Assembly (NCBI RefSeq): GCF_018882415.1
Contig: NZ_JACVOL010000001.1
Coordinates: 458,253-522,252, forward strand
Source of the DNA: Polynucleobacter sp. 86C-FISCH
GTDB lineage: Bacteria > Pseudomonadota > Gammaproteobacteria > Burkholderiales > Burkholderiaceae
Direction of reading: 5' to 3'
Length of the DNA: 64,000 nucleotides
Positions 8,829-19,790 of this stretch are shown one piece after another (position 1 is the stretch's first letter; every line of letters starts with the position of its first letter). Under the pieces are notes generated by a model that ran no database searches, had not been told where the DNA came from, and was given only the letters and a program-made list of their open reading frames with translations. The translations under genes were made by a program, and so were the position numbers.

Positions 8829-10502
8829 TTAGCCTTGATTATCCAATTTTGCTTTTAACAAAGCACCCAAATTGGTTGTGCCAGACTGCGCATCACCTTG
8901 GAGCTTGCTCATTGCATCTTGTTGATCAGAGCTGTCTTTTGCTTTGATTGAAAGATTGATAACGCGTGACTTACGATCAATGTTGATGATCATTGCAGTA
9001 ACGCTGTCGCCTTCTTTCAATACATTACGTGCATCTTCAACGCGATCTGTTGAGATCTCGGAAGCACGTAAGTAAGCTTCAACTTCATCAGCCAAGTGAA
9101 TAGTTGCACCCTTAGCATCAACTGCTTTCACAGTACCAGTAACGAGGCTACCCTTGTCGCTGACAGATGTGTAGTTGTTGAATGGGTCGCCAGACAATTG
9201 CTTGATACCGAGAGAGATACGCTCTTTCTCAACATCAATTGCCAATACAGTGGCTTCAACTTCATCACCTTTTTTGTATTTCTTAACAGCTTCTTCGCCT
9301 GGCTCATTCCATGAGAGGTCTGAGAGGTGAACTAAACCGTCGATACCGCCAGGCAAGCCAATGAACACACCAAAGTCAGTAATAGACTTGATTGCGCCAG
9401 TTAACTTATCGCCTTTTTGTTGGGCACGTGAGAACTCTTCCCATGGATTAGCTTTGCACTGCTTGATGCCTAAGCTAATACGACGCTTGTCTTCATCAAT
9501 ATCCAGAACCATTACTTCTACTTCGGTTCCTAATGCAGTAGCTTTGCTTGGAGCAACGTTCTTGTTAGTCCAGTCCATTTCAGAAACGTGTACCAAACCT
9601 TCGATACCAGATTCGATTTCAACGAATGCGCCGTAGTCAGTCAGGTTAGTTACCTTACCGAATAAACGGGTGTTTGGTGGGTAACGACGAGCGATACCCA
9701 CCCATGGATCATCACCAAGTTGCTTCACGCCGAGTGAAACACGGTTCTTCTCTTGATCGAACTTCAAAATCTTAGCGGTAACTTCTTGACCAACAGTCAA
9801 CATCTCGCTTGGGTGACGCACACGACGCCATGCCAAGTCAGTGATGTGCAAGAGGCCATCGATACCACCGAGGTCAACGAATGCGCCGTAATCAGTGATG
9901 TTCTTAACGAGGCCAGTAACCACTGCGCCTTCTTTAAGGTTAGACATCAACTTAGCACGCTCTTCACCTTGGCTAGCTTCAACAACAGCACGACGTGACA
10001 ACACTACGTTGTTACGTTTACGGTCGAGCTTGATAACCTTGAACTCCATCGTCTTACCTTCGTAAGGGCTGGTGTCTTTGATTGGACGTGTATCAACGAG
10101 TGATCCAGGCAAGAATGCGCGGATACCGTTAACCATTACAGTCAAGCCGCCTTTAACCTTACCTGTAACAGTACCGGTAACGATCTCAGCTTGCTCGAGA
10201 GCTTTTTCCAAGTTCATCCATGATGCCAAGCGCTTAGCTTTATCACGGGAAAGGATTGTGTCGCCATAGCCGTTCTCTAGAGCGTCAATAGCAACAGAAA
10301 CGAAATCGCCAGGAGCTACTTCAATCTCGCCAGCGTCGTTATGGAATTCTTCAACAGGAATAAACGCTTCAGACTTTAAGCCAGCGTTAACAACGACGAA
10401 GTTATGGTCGATGCGAAGAACTTCAGCCGAAATAACTTGGCCGGTCTTCATATTCGATCGGGTTAATGATTCTTCAAATAGTTCTGCAAATGATTCAGAC
10501 AT
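8829..10502 (-). CDS. rpsA: 30S ribosomal protein S1
   Basis: S1 binds mRNA on the small ribosomal subunit and helps initiate translation on weak or structured leaders. The 557 residues match the full-length six-S1-domain form. Repeats carry the DYGAFV(D/E)-type and (D/N)R(I/V)SLG-type signatures, for example [21 protein letters not shown] and later [13 protein letters not shown]. The ATG at 10502 has no Shine-Dalgarno sequence; instead two hairpins lie in the leader, reminiscent of the autoregulated E. coli rpsA start region. cmk lies upstream and a terminator downstream. Confidence 0.98.
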   Translation of the reverse strand: MSESFAELFEESLTRSNMKTGQVISAEVLRIDHNFVVVNAGLKSEAFIPVEEFHNDAGEIEVAPGDFVSVAIDALENGYGDTILSRDKAKRLASWMNLEKALEQAEIVTGTVTGKVKGGLTVMVNGIRAFLPGSLVDTRPIKDTSPYEGKTMEFKVIKLDRKRNNVVLSRRAVVEASQGEERAKLMSNLKEGAVVTGLVKNITDYGAFVDLGGIDGLLHITDLAWRRVRHPSEMLTVGQEVTAKILKFDQEKNRVSLGVKQLGDDPWVGIARRYPPNTRLFGKVTNLTDYGAFVEIESGIEGLVHVSEMDWTNKNVAPSKATALGTEVEVMVLDIDEDKRRISLGIKQCKANPWEEFSRAQQKGDKLTGAIKSITDFGVFIGLPGGIDGLVHLSDLSWNEPGEEAVKKYKKGDEVEATVLAIDVEKERISLGIKQLSGDPFNNYTSVSDKGSLVTGTVKAVDAKGATIHLADEVEAYLRASEISTDRVEDARNVLKEGDSVTAMIINIDRKSRVINLSIKAKDSSDQQDAMSKLQGDAQSGTTNLGALLKAKLDNQG

Positions 10503-10518
10503 GTGTATTCACTTTGTG

Positions 10519-10598
10519 CCGCCAGAAGGCCTGACGGGTTAGGTTAAAAAAGTCTCAAAGAAACACGCTAATGAAAAGGTCGCGTTGTGGAGTTTCTT
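10519..10598 (-). promoter_or_regulatory. Structured rpsA leader without Shine-Dalgarno sequence
   Basis: Hairpin A has arms 10531-10537 and 10519-10525, 7 bp with one G-U pair and a 5-base loop, and ends 16 bases before the ATG. Hairpin B, further upstream, pairs AAGAAAC with GTTTCTT (10558-10564 with 10592-10598) and ACGC with GCGT (10565-10568 with 10582-10585) around a 13-base loop and a 6-base bulge. The 16 bases before the ATG contain no GGAG-like element. S1 self-regulation through such leaders is known in gammaproteobacteria; its use here is inference. Confidence 0.5.
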
Positions 10599-10645
10599 CA
10601 GACGCCAAAACTACTACTTACAGCTCACTACAACTACTTACAAAA

Positions 10646-11308
10646 CTAGACGATTGCAGATTGATACCAATCCAAAACCGCCTTAACTGCTTGATCTATC
10701 GATAAATCTGAGGTTTCAAGCACTTTTGCACCATCCGCAACCAACAAGGGTGCGGCACCTCGACTACTGTCTCTGGCATCGCGCTCTTGCAAATCTTGCA
10801 GCAAGTCCTCAAGTTTAGCAGAAATTCCCTTAGCTATCAATTGCTTATAGCGACGCTCGGCTCTGGCGGCAGCTGTCGCAGTCAAGAAAACCTTCAAAAC
10901 TGCATCTGGGAATATGACACTTGCCATATCCCTGCCGTCAGCCACTAAACCTGGAGATTGGCGAAAACTGCGTTGCAGACCCACTAAAGCTGATCTGACC
11001 TCTGGATGAACAGCTAAAGCAGAGGCTCTTAAGCCAATTGTTTCTGTGCGGATAGCGTCCGTTACATCCTCACCATTGAGGAATATTTGACTATTTTTGA
11101 ATGAAATCAATAACTTAGAGACTAAAAGGCCTAATTCTGGGCCATTTTTGACATCAATTCCCTGTTTTTCGCTGGCAAGGGCAACCAAGCGATAAAGTGC
11201 GCCACTATCCAAATAATGAAATCCCAACTGCTCCGCCACAAGAGAGGCAACCGTACCTTTGCCTGAGGCGGTAGGTCCATCAATTGCAATAACAGGGGGA
11301 AGATTCAT
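10646..11308 (-). CDS. cmk: Cytidylate kinase
   Basis: Phosphorylates CMP and dCMP with ATP in pyrimidine nucleotide recycling. The 220-residue protein has the P-loop GPTASGKGT (11-19), YLDSGALYR in the CMP-binding region, and [13 protein letters not shown] and RDARDSSR motifs typical of the family. I chose the ATG at 11308, 14 bases after the aroA stop, because the family starts a few residues before the P-loop. A longer in-frame reading to 11434 lies inside aroA and adds 42 unrelated residues. rpsA follows after a 143-base leader. Confidence 0.96.
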   Translation of the reverse strand: MNLPPVIAIDGPTASGKGTVASLVAEQLGFHYLDSGALYRLVALASEKQGIDVKNGPELGLLVSKLLISFKNSQIFLNGEDVTDAIRTETIGLRASALAVHPEVRSALVGLQRSFRQSPGLVADGRDMASVIFPDAVLKVFLTATAAARAERRYKQLIAKGISAKLEDLLQDLQERDARDSSRGAAPLLVADGAKVLETSDLSIDQAVKAVLDWYQSAIV

Positions 11309-11322
11309 GAATAGGGTTTGAG

Positions 11323-12651
11323 TTAGCTCACGACTTTCGCAAACTCTGCGAAATACGTTGGGAAAGTTTTTGCTACGCAATTTGGATCGTTGATCTTGAG
11401 TGCATTTGGGCCAAACGCAGCCAACGAGAAACACATCGCCATGCGATGGTCATCGTAGGTATCAATACCTTCGCTTGGTGACTTCCAATCACTTTGTGAG
11501 GGTGGTGCCTGCACAACAATATAGTCAGCACCCTCTTCAATAATAGCGCCAACTTTTTTCAATTCTTTTGCCATTGCTGCAATACGATCTGTTTCTTTAA
11601 CGCGCCAGCTAGCAATGTTGTTTAAACGCGTTGGTCCTTCTGCAAACAATCCCGCTACTGCTAATGTCATTGCAGCATCTGGAATTTCTGTGCAGTCAAT
11701 CGTGATGCCATTGAGTTTGCCATTGGCATTTTTCACGCCAGCAACTTCAATCCAGTCTTCACCAGCGTTAATGTTTGCACCCATTAAAGCGAGTGCATCG
11801 GCAAAAGCCACATCACCCTGGATACTGTCCTTGCCAACGCCCAAGACCTTTACAGGCCCACCACCAATAGCGCCTAGGGCTAAGAAATAGGAGGCTGAAG
11901 ATGCGTCGCCCTCAACGGATAGCTGGCCGGGGCTCTTGTAAACAGAGTCTGAAGTTTTTGCTGGAATAACAAAAGATTGCATATCAGGGCAAGCAACAAT
12001 CACGCCAAAGCGCGCCATTAACTTCAGAGTGATATCAATATAAGGACGAGAAATTAACTCGCCAATCACTTCAATGCGTACCGGTTCATTCGCCACTAAC
12101 GGCAAAGCCATTAGTAATGCGGTTAAGAATTGACTCGATACATCACCACGTACTTTGACGACATCTTTAATCTGAATATCTGCTGCAGATATCTGAATCG
12201 GTGGATAACCTTCTTGTAATTCGTATTCGATCTTCGCGCCTACTTGGCGCAAACCATCTACTAAATCACGAATCGGCCTCTCATGCATACGTGCAACACC
12301 TGATAAACGGTAGTTACCGCCTTGCATTGCTAAAGCAGCAGTCAGTGGACGTATCGCAGTGCCTGCATTGCCCATAAAGAGGTCTGCTTCGCGCACAGGA
12401 AACTGACCACCACAACCCTCAACCACACAAACCTTATTCTCCTTATCGATCACAGAGAGGCCGAGCTGGCGCAAGGCATTACGCATCACCTGCGTGTCAT
12501 CAGCATCCAATAAATTCTTGAGAGTGGTAGTTCCGGATGAGAGAGCGGCCAACAAGAGCGCTCGATTTGAGATGCTCTTTGAGCCCGGCAACACAATCGA
12601 ACCTTGCGCTCGCTTAAATGGCCCAATAGTAATGTCTGGCAAACCGCTCAT
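11323..12651 (-). CDS. aroA: 3-phosphoshikimate 1-carboxyvinyltransferase (EPSP synthase)
   Basis: Transfers enolpyruvyl from PEP to shikimate 3-phosphate, the sixth shikimate-pathway step. The 442 residues are full length. The [16 protein letters not shown] motif near residue 23 holds the phosphate-binding Lys, [14 protein letters not shown] is the second substrate loop (glyphosate region), and DDHRMAM lies near the C-terminus. Its ATG shares one base with the tyrA stop (TAATG), which suggests translational coupling. Confidence 0.97.
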   Translation of the reverse strand: MSGLPDITIGPFKRAQGSIVLPGSKSISNRALLLAALSSGTTTLKNLLDADDTQVMRNALRQLGLSVIDKENKVCVVEGCGGQFPVREADLFMGNAGTAIRPLTAALAMQGGNYRLSGVARMHERPIRDLVDGLRQVGAKIEYELQEGYPPIQISAADIQIKDVVKVRGDVSSQFLTALLMALPLVANEPVRIEVIGELISRPYIDITLKLMARFGVIVACPDMQSFVIPAKTSDSVYKSPGQLSVEGDASSASYFLALGAIGGGPVKVLGVGKDSIQGDVAFADALALMGANINAGEDWIEVAGVKNANGKLNGITIDCTEIPDAAMTLAVAGLFAEGPTRLNNIASWRVKETDRIAAMAKELKKVGAIIEEGADYIVVQAPPSQSDWKSPSEGIDTYDDHRMAMCFSLAAFGPNALKINDPNCVAKTFPTYFAEFAKVVS

Positions 12652-13532
12652 TAAAGTGCGTCCAAGTCTTGACGTGCTTTGCTCGCCTTGTTGAATAATT
12701 TCTCTAAACCAGCGCCATCATTTTCTGCAACGAGTTTACGTAAATGGTTCACGATGAGTAAATACTGATCCAGCTCTTTTAGGATTGCAGTGCGATTGCC
12801 CAAGCAAATATCACGCCACATTTCTGGGCTTGAAGCTGCAATACGAGTGAAGTCTTTAAAGCCGGCGCCAACATGACTTAATTTTTGATCGGCATCTTCA
12901 GAGTTCACAACGCTAGCCATCAATGCATAAGACAGAATATGCGGGAGGTGAGATACAGCCGCATAAATCGCATCGTGCTGTACAACGCCAATCTTCTTCA
13001 CTTCGGAGCCGACGGACTCCCAGAAGCCAGTAATTAAAGCTGAATCTTCAGGTGAGTTTTCTTGCAGCGGACAAATAATAGTTTGCTTACCCTGAAATAA
13101 ATCAGCCTTAGCTGCTGCAGCACCATGCTGTGCGCCACCGGCAATCGGATGCGCCGGCACAAATTGGCACGCCTTTTTACCCAACACTTCTTTGGCAGCC
13201 AAAATCACATCACCTTTAGTGCTACCAGCATCGGTAATCATCGTGCGTGGCTCAAGATGTGGCTCAAGCACCTCAAAGGCAGCACGCATTTGCGCTACCG
13301 GTACACAAAGCACAATCACATCAGATTGCTTGGCGGCCTCAACCAAGTCCACCACACCATCAATCGCACCCATCTTTTGCGCTTGATCTAAGTTTTCTTT
13401 GCTGCGACCAACACCAAGCACTTTAGTAACAACACCCGCTTTTTTTAAAGCCAAACCTAATGAAGCGCCAATTAAACCAACACCAACAATGGTGACAGTG
13501 CCGTAATTGCTAGCTGGATTAATGATGGTCAT
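12651..13532 (-). CDS. tyrA: Prephenate dehydrogenase
   Basis: Oxidatively decarboxylates prephenate to 4-hydroxyphenylpyruvate for tyrosine. The 293 residues form a monofunctional enzyme: NAD-binding [13 protein letters not shown] (17-29), [11 protein letters not shown] in the prephenate pocket, and the helical dimerisation domain with [12 protein letters not shown]. There is no chorismate mutase or ACT domain. It overlaps aroA by one base and follows hisC by 15 bases, inside the aromatic operon. Confidence 0.95.
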   Translation of the reverse strand: MTIINPASNYGTVTIVGVGLIGASLGLALKKAGVVTKVLGVGRSKENLDQAQKMGAIDGVVDLVEAAKQSDVIVLCVPVAQMRAAFEVLEPHLEPRTMITDAGSTKGDVILAAKEVLGKKACQFVPAHPIAGGAQHGAAAAKADLFQGKQTIICPLQENSPEDSALITGFWESVGSEVKKIGVVQHDAIYAAVSHLPHILSYALMASVVNSEDADQKLSHVGAGFKDFTRIAASSPEMWRDICLGNRTAILKELDQYLLIVNHLRKLVAENDGAGLEKLFNKASKARQDLDAL

Positions 13533-13547
13533 GAGTATTTTTTATTC

Positions 13548-14666
13548 TTAAGCCAAGATTGCTTTTAAGGCATCGATGAAGGCAGCATTCTCTTCAGGCA
13601 AGCCAATCGAGATTCTCAACCACTGCGGCAATCCATAGTTACCCACTGGACGAACAATGATGCCGCGTTTGAGTAAGGCTAAATTGATGCGCGCACCCGC
13701 TTGATCATCATCACCCACCTTCACCAGGACAAAATTCCCAGCGGATGGCAAATACTTCAGACCCAATCCATCAAATGCCGAAGTCAGTTGAGCATAGCCA
13801 GCACGGTTTAACTCAAAACCTTGTTGCAAGAATTCTTTATCTTGAAAAGCGGCAATCGCTGCAGCTTGAGCCAGGCTATTCACGTTAAATGGTTGACGAA
13901 TACGATTAAGCAGATCAGTCAAATGCGGTTGAGCAACCCCATAACCAATCCGTAAGCCGGCCAAGCCATAGGCTTTTGAAAAACTGCGCGACAAAATCAT
14001 ATTTGGGAAACGCTTTACCCAAGCAATCGCATCGTAGCGCTGCTCTGGACTGAGATACTCGTTATAGGCCTCATCAAGCACCACCACCACATTGGATGAC
14101 ACTGCCGCTAAAAAGTCTTCAATCTCCTTGGCAGGCAAATAGCTGCCTGTAGGATTATTTGGATTGGCTACAAAAACAAGTTTTGCTTTATCGCCAGATG
14201 ACTTAATAGCAGCCAACATTGCCGGCAAGTCATGTCCATAAATAGCAGTAGCTGCAACTTCAACAGCCTTTGCGCCAACAGCTTGAGTGGCAAGAGGGTA
14301 AACAGCAAAAGCATGTTTAGAAAAAATAACCTCATCACCAGCTTGAGCCACTGCACGCGCAGCTAATTCCAAAATGTCGTTACTGCCATTTCCTAACGTA
14401 ATCCAATCTGTTGGAACACCAAGGCGTGCGGCAAGAACATTCTTAAGCTCAAAGCCATTGGAATCCGGATAGCGCCCTAAATCACTAGCTGCTTTAAGCA
14501 TGGCATCTTGTGCTGATTTAGGCATACCCAATGGATTTTCATTGGAGGCTAATTTCACAATCTTGCTTTCATCCAGACCATATTCACGTGCAACTTCACT
14601 AATTGGCCGCCCGCCAACGTAAGGGGCAATCGCATGAATATGTTTTAAGCCAATCTTAGATGTCAT
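13548..14666 (-). CDS. hisC: Histidinol-phosphate / aromatic aminotransferase
   Basis: A fold-type I PLP aminotransferase of 372 residues. The Schiff-base lysine is Lys231 in SRSFSKAYGLAGLRIGYG, ANPNNPTGS holds the conserved Asn, and VLDEAY the PLP-ring Asp. Such HisC-type enzymes use histidinol phosphate and often also aromatic 2-oxo acids. Placement between pheA and tyrA points to phenylalanine/tyrosine synthesis, possibly with histidine synthesis as well. Which substrate dominates cannot be read from the sequence. Confidence 0.92.
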   Translation of the reverse strand: MTSKIGLKHIHAIAPYVGGRPISEVAREYGLDESKIVKLASNENPLGMPKSAQDAMLKAASDLGRYPDSNGFELKNVLAARLGVPTDWITLGNGSNDILELAARAVAQAGDEVIFSKHAFAVYPLATQAVGAKAVEVAATAIYGHDLPAMLAAIKSSGDKAKLVFVANPNNPTGSYLPAKEIEDFLAAVSSNVVVVLDEAYNEYLSPEQRYDAIAWVKRFPNMILSRSFSKAYGLAGLRIGYGVAQPHLTDLLNRIRQPFNVNSLAQAAAIAAFQDKEFLQQGFELNRAGYAQLTSAFDGLGLKYLPSAGNFVLVKVGDDDQAGARINLALLKRGIIVRPVGNYGLPQWLRISIGLPEENAAFIDALKAILA

Positions 14667-14719
14667 TCGAGTTTTGCTAATTTTTAATTGCTAATTGTTT
14701 TATCTATTGTTGAGGTGAA

Positions 14720-15799
14720 TCACGCAGAGTGTGGATAAGAACCGAGATTCTTATAGAAAGCAGCAACACCTTTCAACTCTTCGAGCGCCTTCACTACCTT
14801 GTCATCATCAGCATGACCAGCAATATCAATGTAGAAGTGATATTCCCAAGTGCCTTTGCGTGCAGGGCGTGATTCAAAGCGATTCATCGAAACACCATGC
14901 TTGGCCAAAGGCGCTAATAGACGATGTACTGCGCCAGGCTGGTTATCTACAGAAAGAACCAAGGAAGTTTGATCTTTGCCGGTTGATTGACATGCATAGT
15001 TACCCACCACAACGAAACGGGTACGGTTATGAGGATCATCCTGAATTTGCGCAGCCACAGCTTGAAGACCATAAGCTTCTTGCGCAGGATCACCTGCAAT
15101 GGCAGCTAACGTTGGATCTGCAGCTGCCATGCGCGCTGCCTCGGCATTGCTACTTACCGCCTGACGCTTAAGTTGTGGGGCATGAACACTTAACCACTGT
15201 TGGCATTGGGCCAAAGCCTGAGCATGCGCACACACTGTTGTTACGCCATCTAAATTGCCACTCTTCGTTAAAAGATGATGGCGAATTGGCAAAACAACTT
15301 CCCCGCTAATGCGCATTGATGAATCAAGCAACAAATCTAATGTGCGAGAAATCGCACCTTCGCTAGAGTTTTCTACAGGGACAACACCAAATTGCGCCGC
15401 GCCCTTCTCTACTGACTTAAATACTTCATCCAAACTTGCGCATGGCAAACCAGCAATGGAGTGACCGAAATACGTTTGTGCAGCCTGTTCAGAAAATGTT
15501 CCGACTGGACCAAGGTAAGCAATTGTTTGGCGGGCTTCTAAAGCCCTACAAGCTGACATCACCTCACGCCAAATAGCAGCGATGCCATCTGGAAGTAAAG
15601 GACCCTTATTGATTTCTTGTAAACGCGCTACCACTTGGCGCTCACGCTCAGGACGGAAGACTGGTGAAGCGAATCCACCTTTGACATGACCAACTTCTTG
15701 CGCAGCTTTTGCACGCTGAGTCAGTAAATCTAATATCTGCGCATCGAGTGCGTCAATTTTTTCGCGCAAGGGAGCTAAACGCTGCTCTTCAGTACTCAT
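14720..15799 (-). CDS. pheA: Chorismate mutase / prephenate dehydratase (P-protein)
   Basis: Converts chorismate to prephenate and then phenylpyruvate. The 359 residues hold three parts: an AroQ-type mutase helix bundle (about 1-85), the prephenate dehydratase domain (about 92-270, with NSSEGAISRTLDLL and the NRTRFVVVG motif), and a C-terminal ACT domain with ESRPARKGTWEY, the usual phenylalanine feedback site. Its ATG overlaps the serC stop by one base (TAATG). Confidence 0.97.
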   Translation of the reverse strand: MSTEEQRLAPLREKIDALDAQILDLLTQRAKAAQEVGHVKGGFASPVFRPERERQVVARLQEINKGPLLPDGIAAIWREVMSACRALEARQTIAYLGPVGTFSEQAAQTYFGHSIAGLPCASLDEVFKSVEKGAAQFGVVPVENSSEGAISRTLDLLLDSSMRISGEVVLPIRHHLLTKSGNLDGVTTVCAHAQALAQCQQWLSVHAPQLKRQAVSSNAEAARMAAADPTLAAIAGDPAQEAYGLQAVAAQIQDDPHNRTRFVVVGNYACQSTGKDQTSLVLSVDNQPGAVHRLLAPLAKHGVSMNRFESRPARKGTWEYHFYIDIAGHADDDKVVKALEELKGVAAFYKNLGSYPHSA

Positions 15800-16896
15800 T
15801 AAGCCCGCCTTTCAAAATCACGCATAAATTCAACCAAGGCTTTTACACCTTCAATAGGCATAGCGTTATAAATGCTTGCACGCATGCCGCCCGCAGCTTT
15901 ATGACCACGCAAGGCAACTAAACCAGCTGCATTTGATTGGGCTAAAAACTCTGCGTTTAGATTCTCATCTTTTAAGAAGAAAGTCACGTTCATGCGTGAG
16001 CGATATTCTTTTGTGACGCGATTTTCATACAGACTGCTTTGATCTAAAAAGTTATAGAGCAATTCCGCTTTTTCTTGATTGCGTTTTTCAATTGCCTTCA
16101 CGCCGCCTTGCTTGAGCAACCACTTAAAGCCTAAGCCAGCCATGTAGATGGAGAATGTAGGCGGGGTGTTAATCATGGACTGTGTATTGGTTTGCACTGC
16201 CCAATCCCAAATCGTTGGGGTGATGCCCATGCTGTGACCAATTAAATCTTTGCGCACAATCACAATCGTGACACCAGAGGGGCCAATATTCTTTTGTGCT
16301 CCACCAAACCAAACGGCGCACTTATTCACATCCATCTCTTTAGACAGAATGTTGCTAGAGATATCGGCAACCAGTGGGATATCGCCGACATCCGGCACAT
16401 CTGGAAACTCTACGCCGCCAATAGTTTCATTCGCGCAGTAATGCACATAAGCTGCATCACTTGATAGTTGCCAAGTAGATCTGGCAGGAATCGTATTAAA
16501 TTTTTCTGCAGCAGAGGACGCAGCTAAATTTGCTGTGCCATATTTTTGCGCTTCTTTATAGGATTTTTCTGACCAAACACCGGTTACCAAGAAATCTGCT
16601 TTAGGGCCATTCTTAGCCAATGGCATGAGGTTCATGGGAATCGCTGCATTTTGACCAAGACCACCGCCCTGCAAGAGCAAGATCTCATAAGAGTCAGGGA
16701 TATTCATGAGCGTACGAAGGTCTTGAATGACTTCTTCATACACCTCCATGAACTCTTTGCTGCGATGGCTAATTTCCATCACGCTCGTTCCGAGTCCACG
16801 CCAGTTCAGCATTTCATCGGCAGCCTGCTTCAACACCTCTTCAGGCAAAGTAGCAGGCCCCGCAGCGAAATTAAAAATGCGGCGGTCAAAAGTCAT
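15799..16896 (-). CDS. serC: Phosphoserine aminotransferase
   Basis: Transaminates 3-phosphohydroxypyruvate in serine synthesis, and 3-hydroxy-4-phosphooxobutanoate in PLP synthesis. The 365-residue PLP enzyme has FNFAAGPA at the start and the Schiff-base Lys202 in FGGAQKNIGPSG. It is 26 bases downstream of gyrA and overlaps pheA by one base. The gyrA-serC-pheA order is typical of Burkholderiales. Confidence 0.97.
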   Translation of the reverse strand: MTFDRRIFNFAAGPATLPEEVLKQAADEMLNWRGLGTSVMEISHRSKEFMEVYEEVIQDLRTLMNIPDSYEILLLQGGGLGQNAAIPMNLMPLAKNGPKADFLVTGVWSEKSYKEAQKYGTANLAASSAAEKFNTIPARSTWQLSSDAAYVHYCANETIGGVEFPDVPDVGDIPLVADISSNILSKEMDVNKCAVWFGGAQKNIGPSGVTIVIVRKDLIGHSMGITPTIWDWAVQTNTQSMINTPPTFSIYMAGLGFKWLLKQGGVKAIEKRNQEKAELLYNFLDQSSLYENRVTKEYRSRMNVTFFLKDENLNAEFLAQSNAAGLVALRGHKAAGGMRASIYNAMPIEGVKALVEFMRDFERRA

Positions 16897-16922
16897 GATG
16901 TGGTCGAGCCTAAAGGTGACGC

Positions 16923-19631
16923 TTAAGCGTCACCTGCCGTGTCGTCAGTAGAGTCGGTTGCTGGATCCGCAGTGGCATCGCCTTCTTCTGCATCATCAGC
17001 GTCATCATCAGTGTCGCTTTCAGCAATGCGTTGCAAGCCAGACAAACGAGTACCTTCATCCACGTTAATCAAAGTCACGCCTTGTGTAGCGCGACCCATC
17101 TCACGGATTTCGGAAACACGTGTACGCACCAAGACACCGCCAGTAGTGATCAACATGATTTGATCTTCTGGAGAAACCAGTGCGGCTGCTACAACTTTGC
17201 CGTTACGCTCCGAAGTCTGAATGGCAATCATGCCTTTAGTGCCACGACCATGACGGGTGTATTCAGCGATTGGTGTACGTTTGCCGTAACCATTCTCTGT
17301 AGCCGTCAACACGCTGCTTGGAATCGCAATGCCGTTTGCATCAACTACGGCCGCTTCAACACCTTCTGCAGCCTCCGCTGGAGCAACTAACATCGCAATC
17401 ACTTGATGTCCTTCACCAAGGTTCATACCACGCACACCGCGTGCAGTACGACCCATTGGACGAACATCATTCTCATCAAAGCGCACTGCTTTACCAGCGT
17501 CAGAGAACAACATCACGTCGTGTTGACCATCTGTAATGGCAGCGCCAACTAAGAAGTCGTTCTCATTCAAGTCGACAGCAATAATGCCGGCCTTACGTGG
17601 GTTGGAGAAGTCAGACAAGCGCGTCTTCTTCACAGTACCCAGGCTAGTAGCCATAAATACATACTGATCGTCTTGGTAGCCCTTAATTGGCAGAATCACC
17701 GTAATCTTCTCGCCTTCAATCAGCGGGAACATATTGACGATAGGCTTGCCGCGGGAAGTGCGACTTCCTTGCGGAACTTCCCAGACCTTGAGCCAATACA
17801 TGCGGCCACGATCGGAGAAGCACAAGATCGTATCGTGCGTATTCGCCACGAAGAGTGTTTCGATCCAATCTTCGTTCTTTGTAGCTGCAGCTTGCTTACC
17901 GCGTCCACCACGTTTTTGCGCACGGTATTCACTCAGCGGCTGACTCTTCATATAACCAGTATTTGAAAGTGTCACTACCAAATCTTGCGGTGTAATCAAA
18001 TCTTCAGTGAAGAGTTCGGTTGCATTCATTTCAATAAATGAACGACGACCAGTATCGCCACCAGCAATACCAAACTCAGATTGAACTTCTTTTAATTCAG
18101 TTTCAATCACTTGAGTTACACGCTCTGGCTTCGCTAACAAATCGAGCAAGTCAGAAATCTCTGCCATCACTTCTTTGTATTCGTTAACAATCTTATCTTG
18201 CTCAAGACCAGTCAAACGTTGCAAACGCATCTGCAAAATTTCTTGCGCTTGGCTATCTGATAAACGATATAAGCCCGTAGTTTGCATACCGTACTCAGGC
18301 AACAATCCTTCTGGGCGATAAGCGTTGCGGCCGCCTGGCGTATCAGTCTCAGCACGTGCCAACATCTCACGCACCATCGATGAATCCCATGCTTTGCCCA
18401 TCAACTCTTGCTTAGCAATCACTGGGTTCGCAGCAGCTTTGATGATCGCGATGAACTCATCGATGTTTGCTAATGCAACTGCCAAACCTTCTAAGACGTG
18501 ACCGCGATCGCGCGCTTTGCGTAATTCAAAAATCGTACGACGTGTAACTACTTCACGACGATGCTGCAAGAAGTACTCAAGCATTTGCTTCAAGTTCAAC
18601 AAGCGTGGTTGGTTATCTACCAATGCCACCATGTTCATACCGAAGTTATCTTGCAGTTGAGTGCTCTTATACAAATTATTGAGAACGACCTCAGGCACTT
18701 CGCCGCGCTTCAACTCAATCACAACACGCATACCTGATTTATCTGATTCATCACGCAAATCAGAAATGCCTTCAACTTTTTTCTCGTTCACTAACTCGGC
18801 AATGCGCTCGAGCAAGTTCTTTTTATTAACTTGGTATGGCAATTCGTCAACGATGATGGCTTGACGCGCGCCCTTATCCAAATCTTCGAAGTGAGTCTTT
18901 GCACGCATAACCACACGGCCACGGCCAGTGCGATAGCCCTCGCGCACCCCTTGAACGCCATAAATGATGCCGGCAGTAGGGAAATCGGGGGCTGGAATGA
19001 TCTCAATGAGCTCATCAATCGTGCATTCTGGGTTGTGAAGCACGTGCAGACAGGCTGTAACCACCTCATCCAGGTTATGGGGAGGGATATTGGTCGCCAT
19101 ACCCACTGCAATGCCAGAACTGCCATTTATGAGCAAATTAGGTACTTTGGCAGGCAGAATCAGGGGTTCTTTCTCGCTACCGTCGTAATTTGGCCCAAAA
19201 TCGACCGTTTCCTTGTCCAAATCGGCCAAAAGCTCATGGGCGATCTTGCGGAGGCGAATCTCGGTATACCGCATCGCAGCAGCGTTATCGCCGTCTACGG
19301 AGCCAAAGTTACCCTGCCCGTCAACCAGCATATAGCGCAGAGAGAAGTCCTGGGCCATTCGAACGATCGTGTCATACACCGCAGAATCACCGTGCGGATG
19401 GTATTTACCGATTACATCGCCAACTATACGGGCAGATTTTTTGTAAGCTCGGTTCCAATCGTTGTTTAATTCATACATCGCGAATAAGACCCGGCGGTGA
19501 ACCGGTTTGAGGCCATCACGCACGTCTGGCAGGGCTCTGCCGACGATGACACTCATTGCGTAGTCCAAATAGGACCGCCGCATTTCGTCTTCGAGGGATA
19601 TTGGTAGTGTTTCTTTAGCGGCTTGTTCCAT
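16923..19631 (-). CDS. gyrA: DNA gyrase subunit A
   Basis: Breakage-reunion subunit of DNA gyrase. The 902 residues are full length. The catalytic tyrosine is Tyr122 ([10 protein letters not shown]). The quinolone-resistance region reads [11 protein letters not shown] with Ser83 and Asp87 unmutated in E. coli numbering, so no target-site resistance is predicted. The GyrA box in the C-terminal wrapping domain is QKRGGRG. The last 30 or so residues are a very acidic tail rich in Asp, Ala and Thr, longer than in many homologues. It is first in the run to rpsA and diverges from the OmpA-like gene across 159 bases. Confidence 0.98.
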   Translation of the reverse strand: MEQAAKETLPISLEDEMRRSYLDYAMSVIVGRALPDVRDGLKPVHRRVLFAMYELNNDWNRAYKKSARIVGDVIGKYHPHGDSAVYDTIVRMAQDFSLRYMLVDGQGNFGSVDGDNAAAMRYTEIRLRKIAHELLADLDKETVDFGPNYDGSEKEPLILPAKVPNLLINGSSGIAVGMATNIPPHNLDEVVTACLHVLHNPECTIDELIEIIPAPDFPTAGIIYGVQGVREGYRTGRGRVVMRAKTHFEDLDKGARQAIIVDELPYQVNKKNLLERIAELVNEKKVEGISDLRDESDKSGMRVVIELKRGEVPEVVLNNLYKSTQLQDNFGMNMVALVDNQPRLLNLKQMLEYFLQHRREVVTRRTIFELRKARDRGHVLEGLAVALANIDEFIAIIKAAANPVIAKQELMGKAWDSSMVREMLARAETDTPGGRNAYRPEGLLPEYGMQTTGLYRLSDSQAQEILQMRLQRLTGLEQDKIVNEYKEVMAEISDLLDLLAKPERVTQVIETELKEVQSEFGIAGGDTGRRSFIEMNATELFTEDLITPQDLVVTLSNTGYMKSQPLSEYRAQKRGGRGKQAAATKNEDWIETLFVANTHDTILCFSDRGRMYWLKVWEVPQGSRTSRGKPIVNMFPLIEGEKITVILPIKGYQDDQYVFMATSLGTVKKTRLSDFSNPRKAGIIAVDLNENDFLVGAAITDGQHDVMLFSDAGKAVRFDENDVRPMGRTARGVRGMNLGEGHQVIAMLVAPAEAAEGVEAAVVDANGIAIPSSVLTATENGYGKRTPIAEYTRHGRGTKGMIAIQTSERNGKVVAAALVSPEDQIMLITTGGVLVRTRVSEIREMGRATQGVTLINVDEGTRLSGLQRIAESDTDDDADDAEEGDATADPATDSTDDTAGDA

Positions 19632-19790
19632 CTGGAAATAATATCATTTTGATGACAGGTAGGCCCTATGCTAAGATTCTGTCAGTTTGTACGAAATTGA
19701 GATGTGTCGCTTTGCAGTTTTTGCATCAAGGTAGGGCGAATTACATTTAAGTTTGACTTTAATTAAAAAAGAGATTTTTGAGGACTAAAA

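Noticed and set aside
11309-11434. N-terminal extension of cmk inside aroA
   Set aside because: Cytidylate kinases start just before the P-loop; the extension only reflects the open frame antisense to nothing and inside the aroA 3' end.
18831-19469. A 212-residue open frame antisense to gyrA
   Set aside because: It lies fully within the strongly conserved gyrA coding region, has no recognisable domain, and fits a codon-bias shadow.
19632-19790. Promoter pair for the divergent gyrA and OmpA-like genes
   Set aside because: Promoters must lie here, but I found no -35/-10 pair with good matches and 16-18-base spacing that I could defend.
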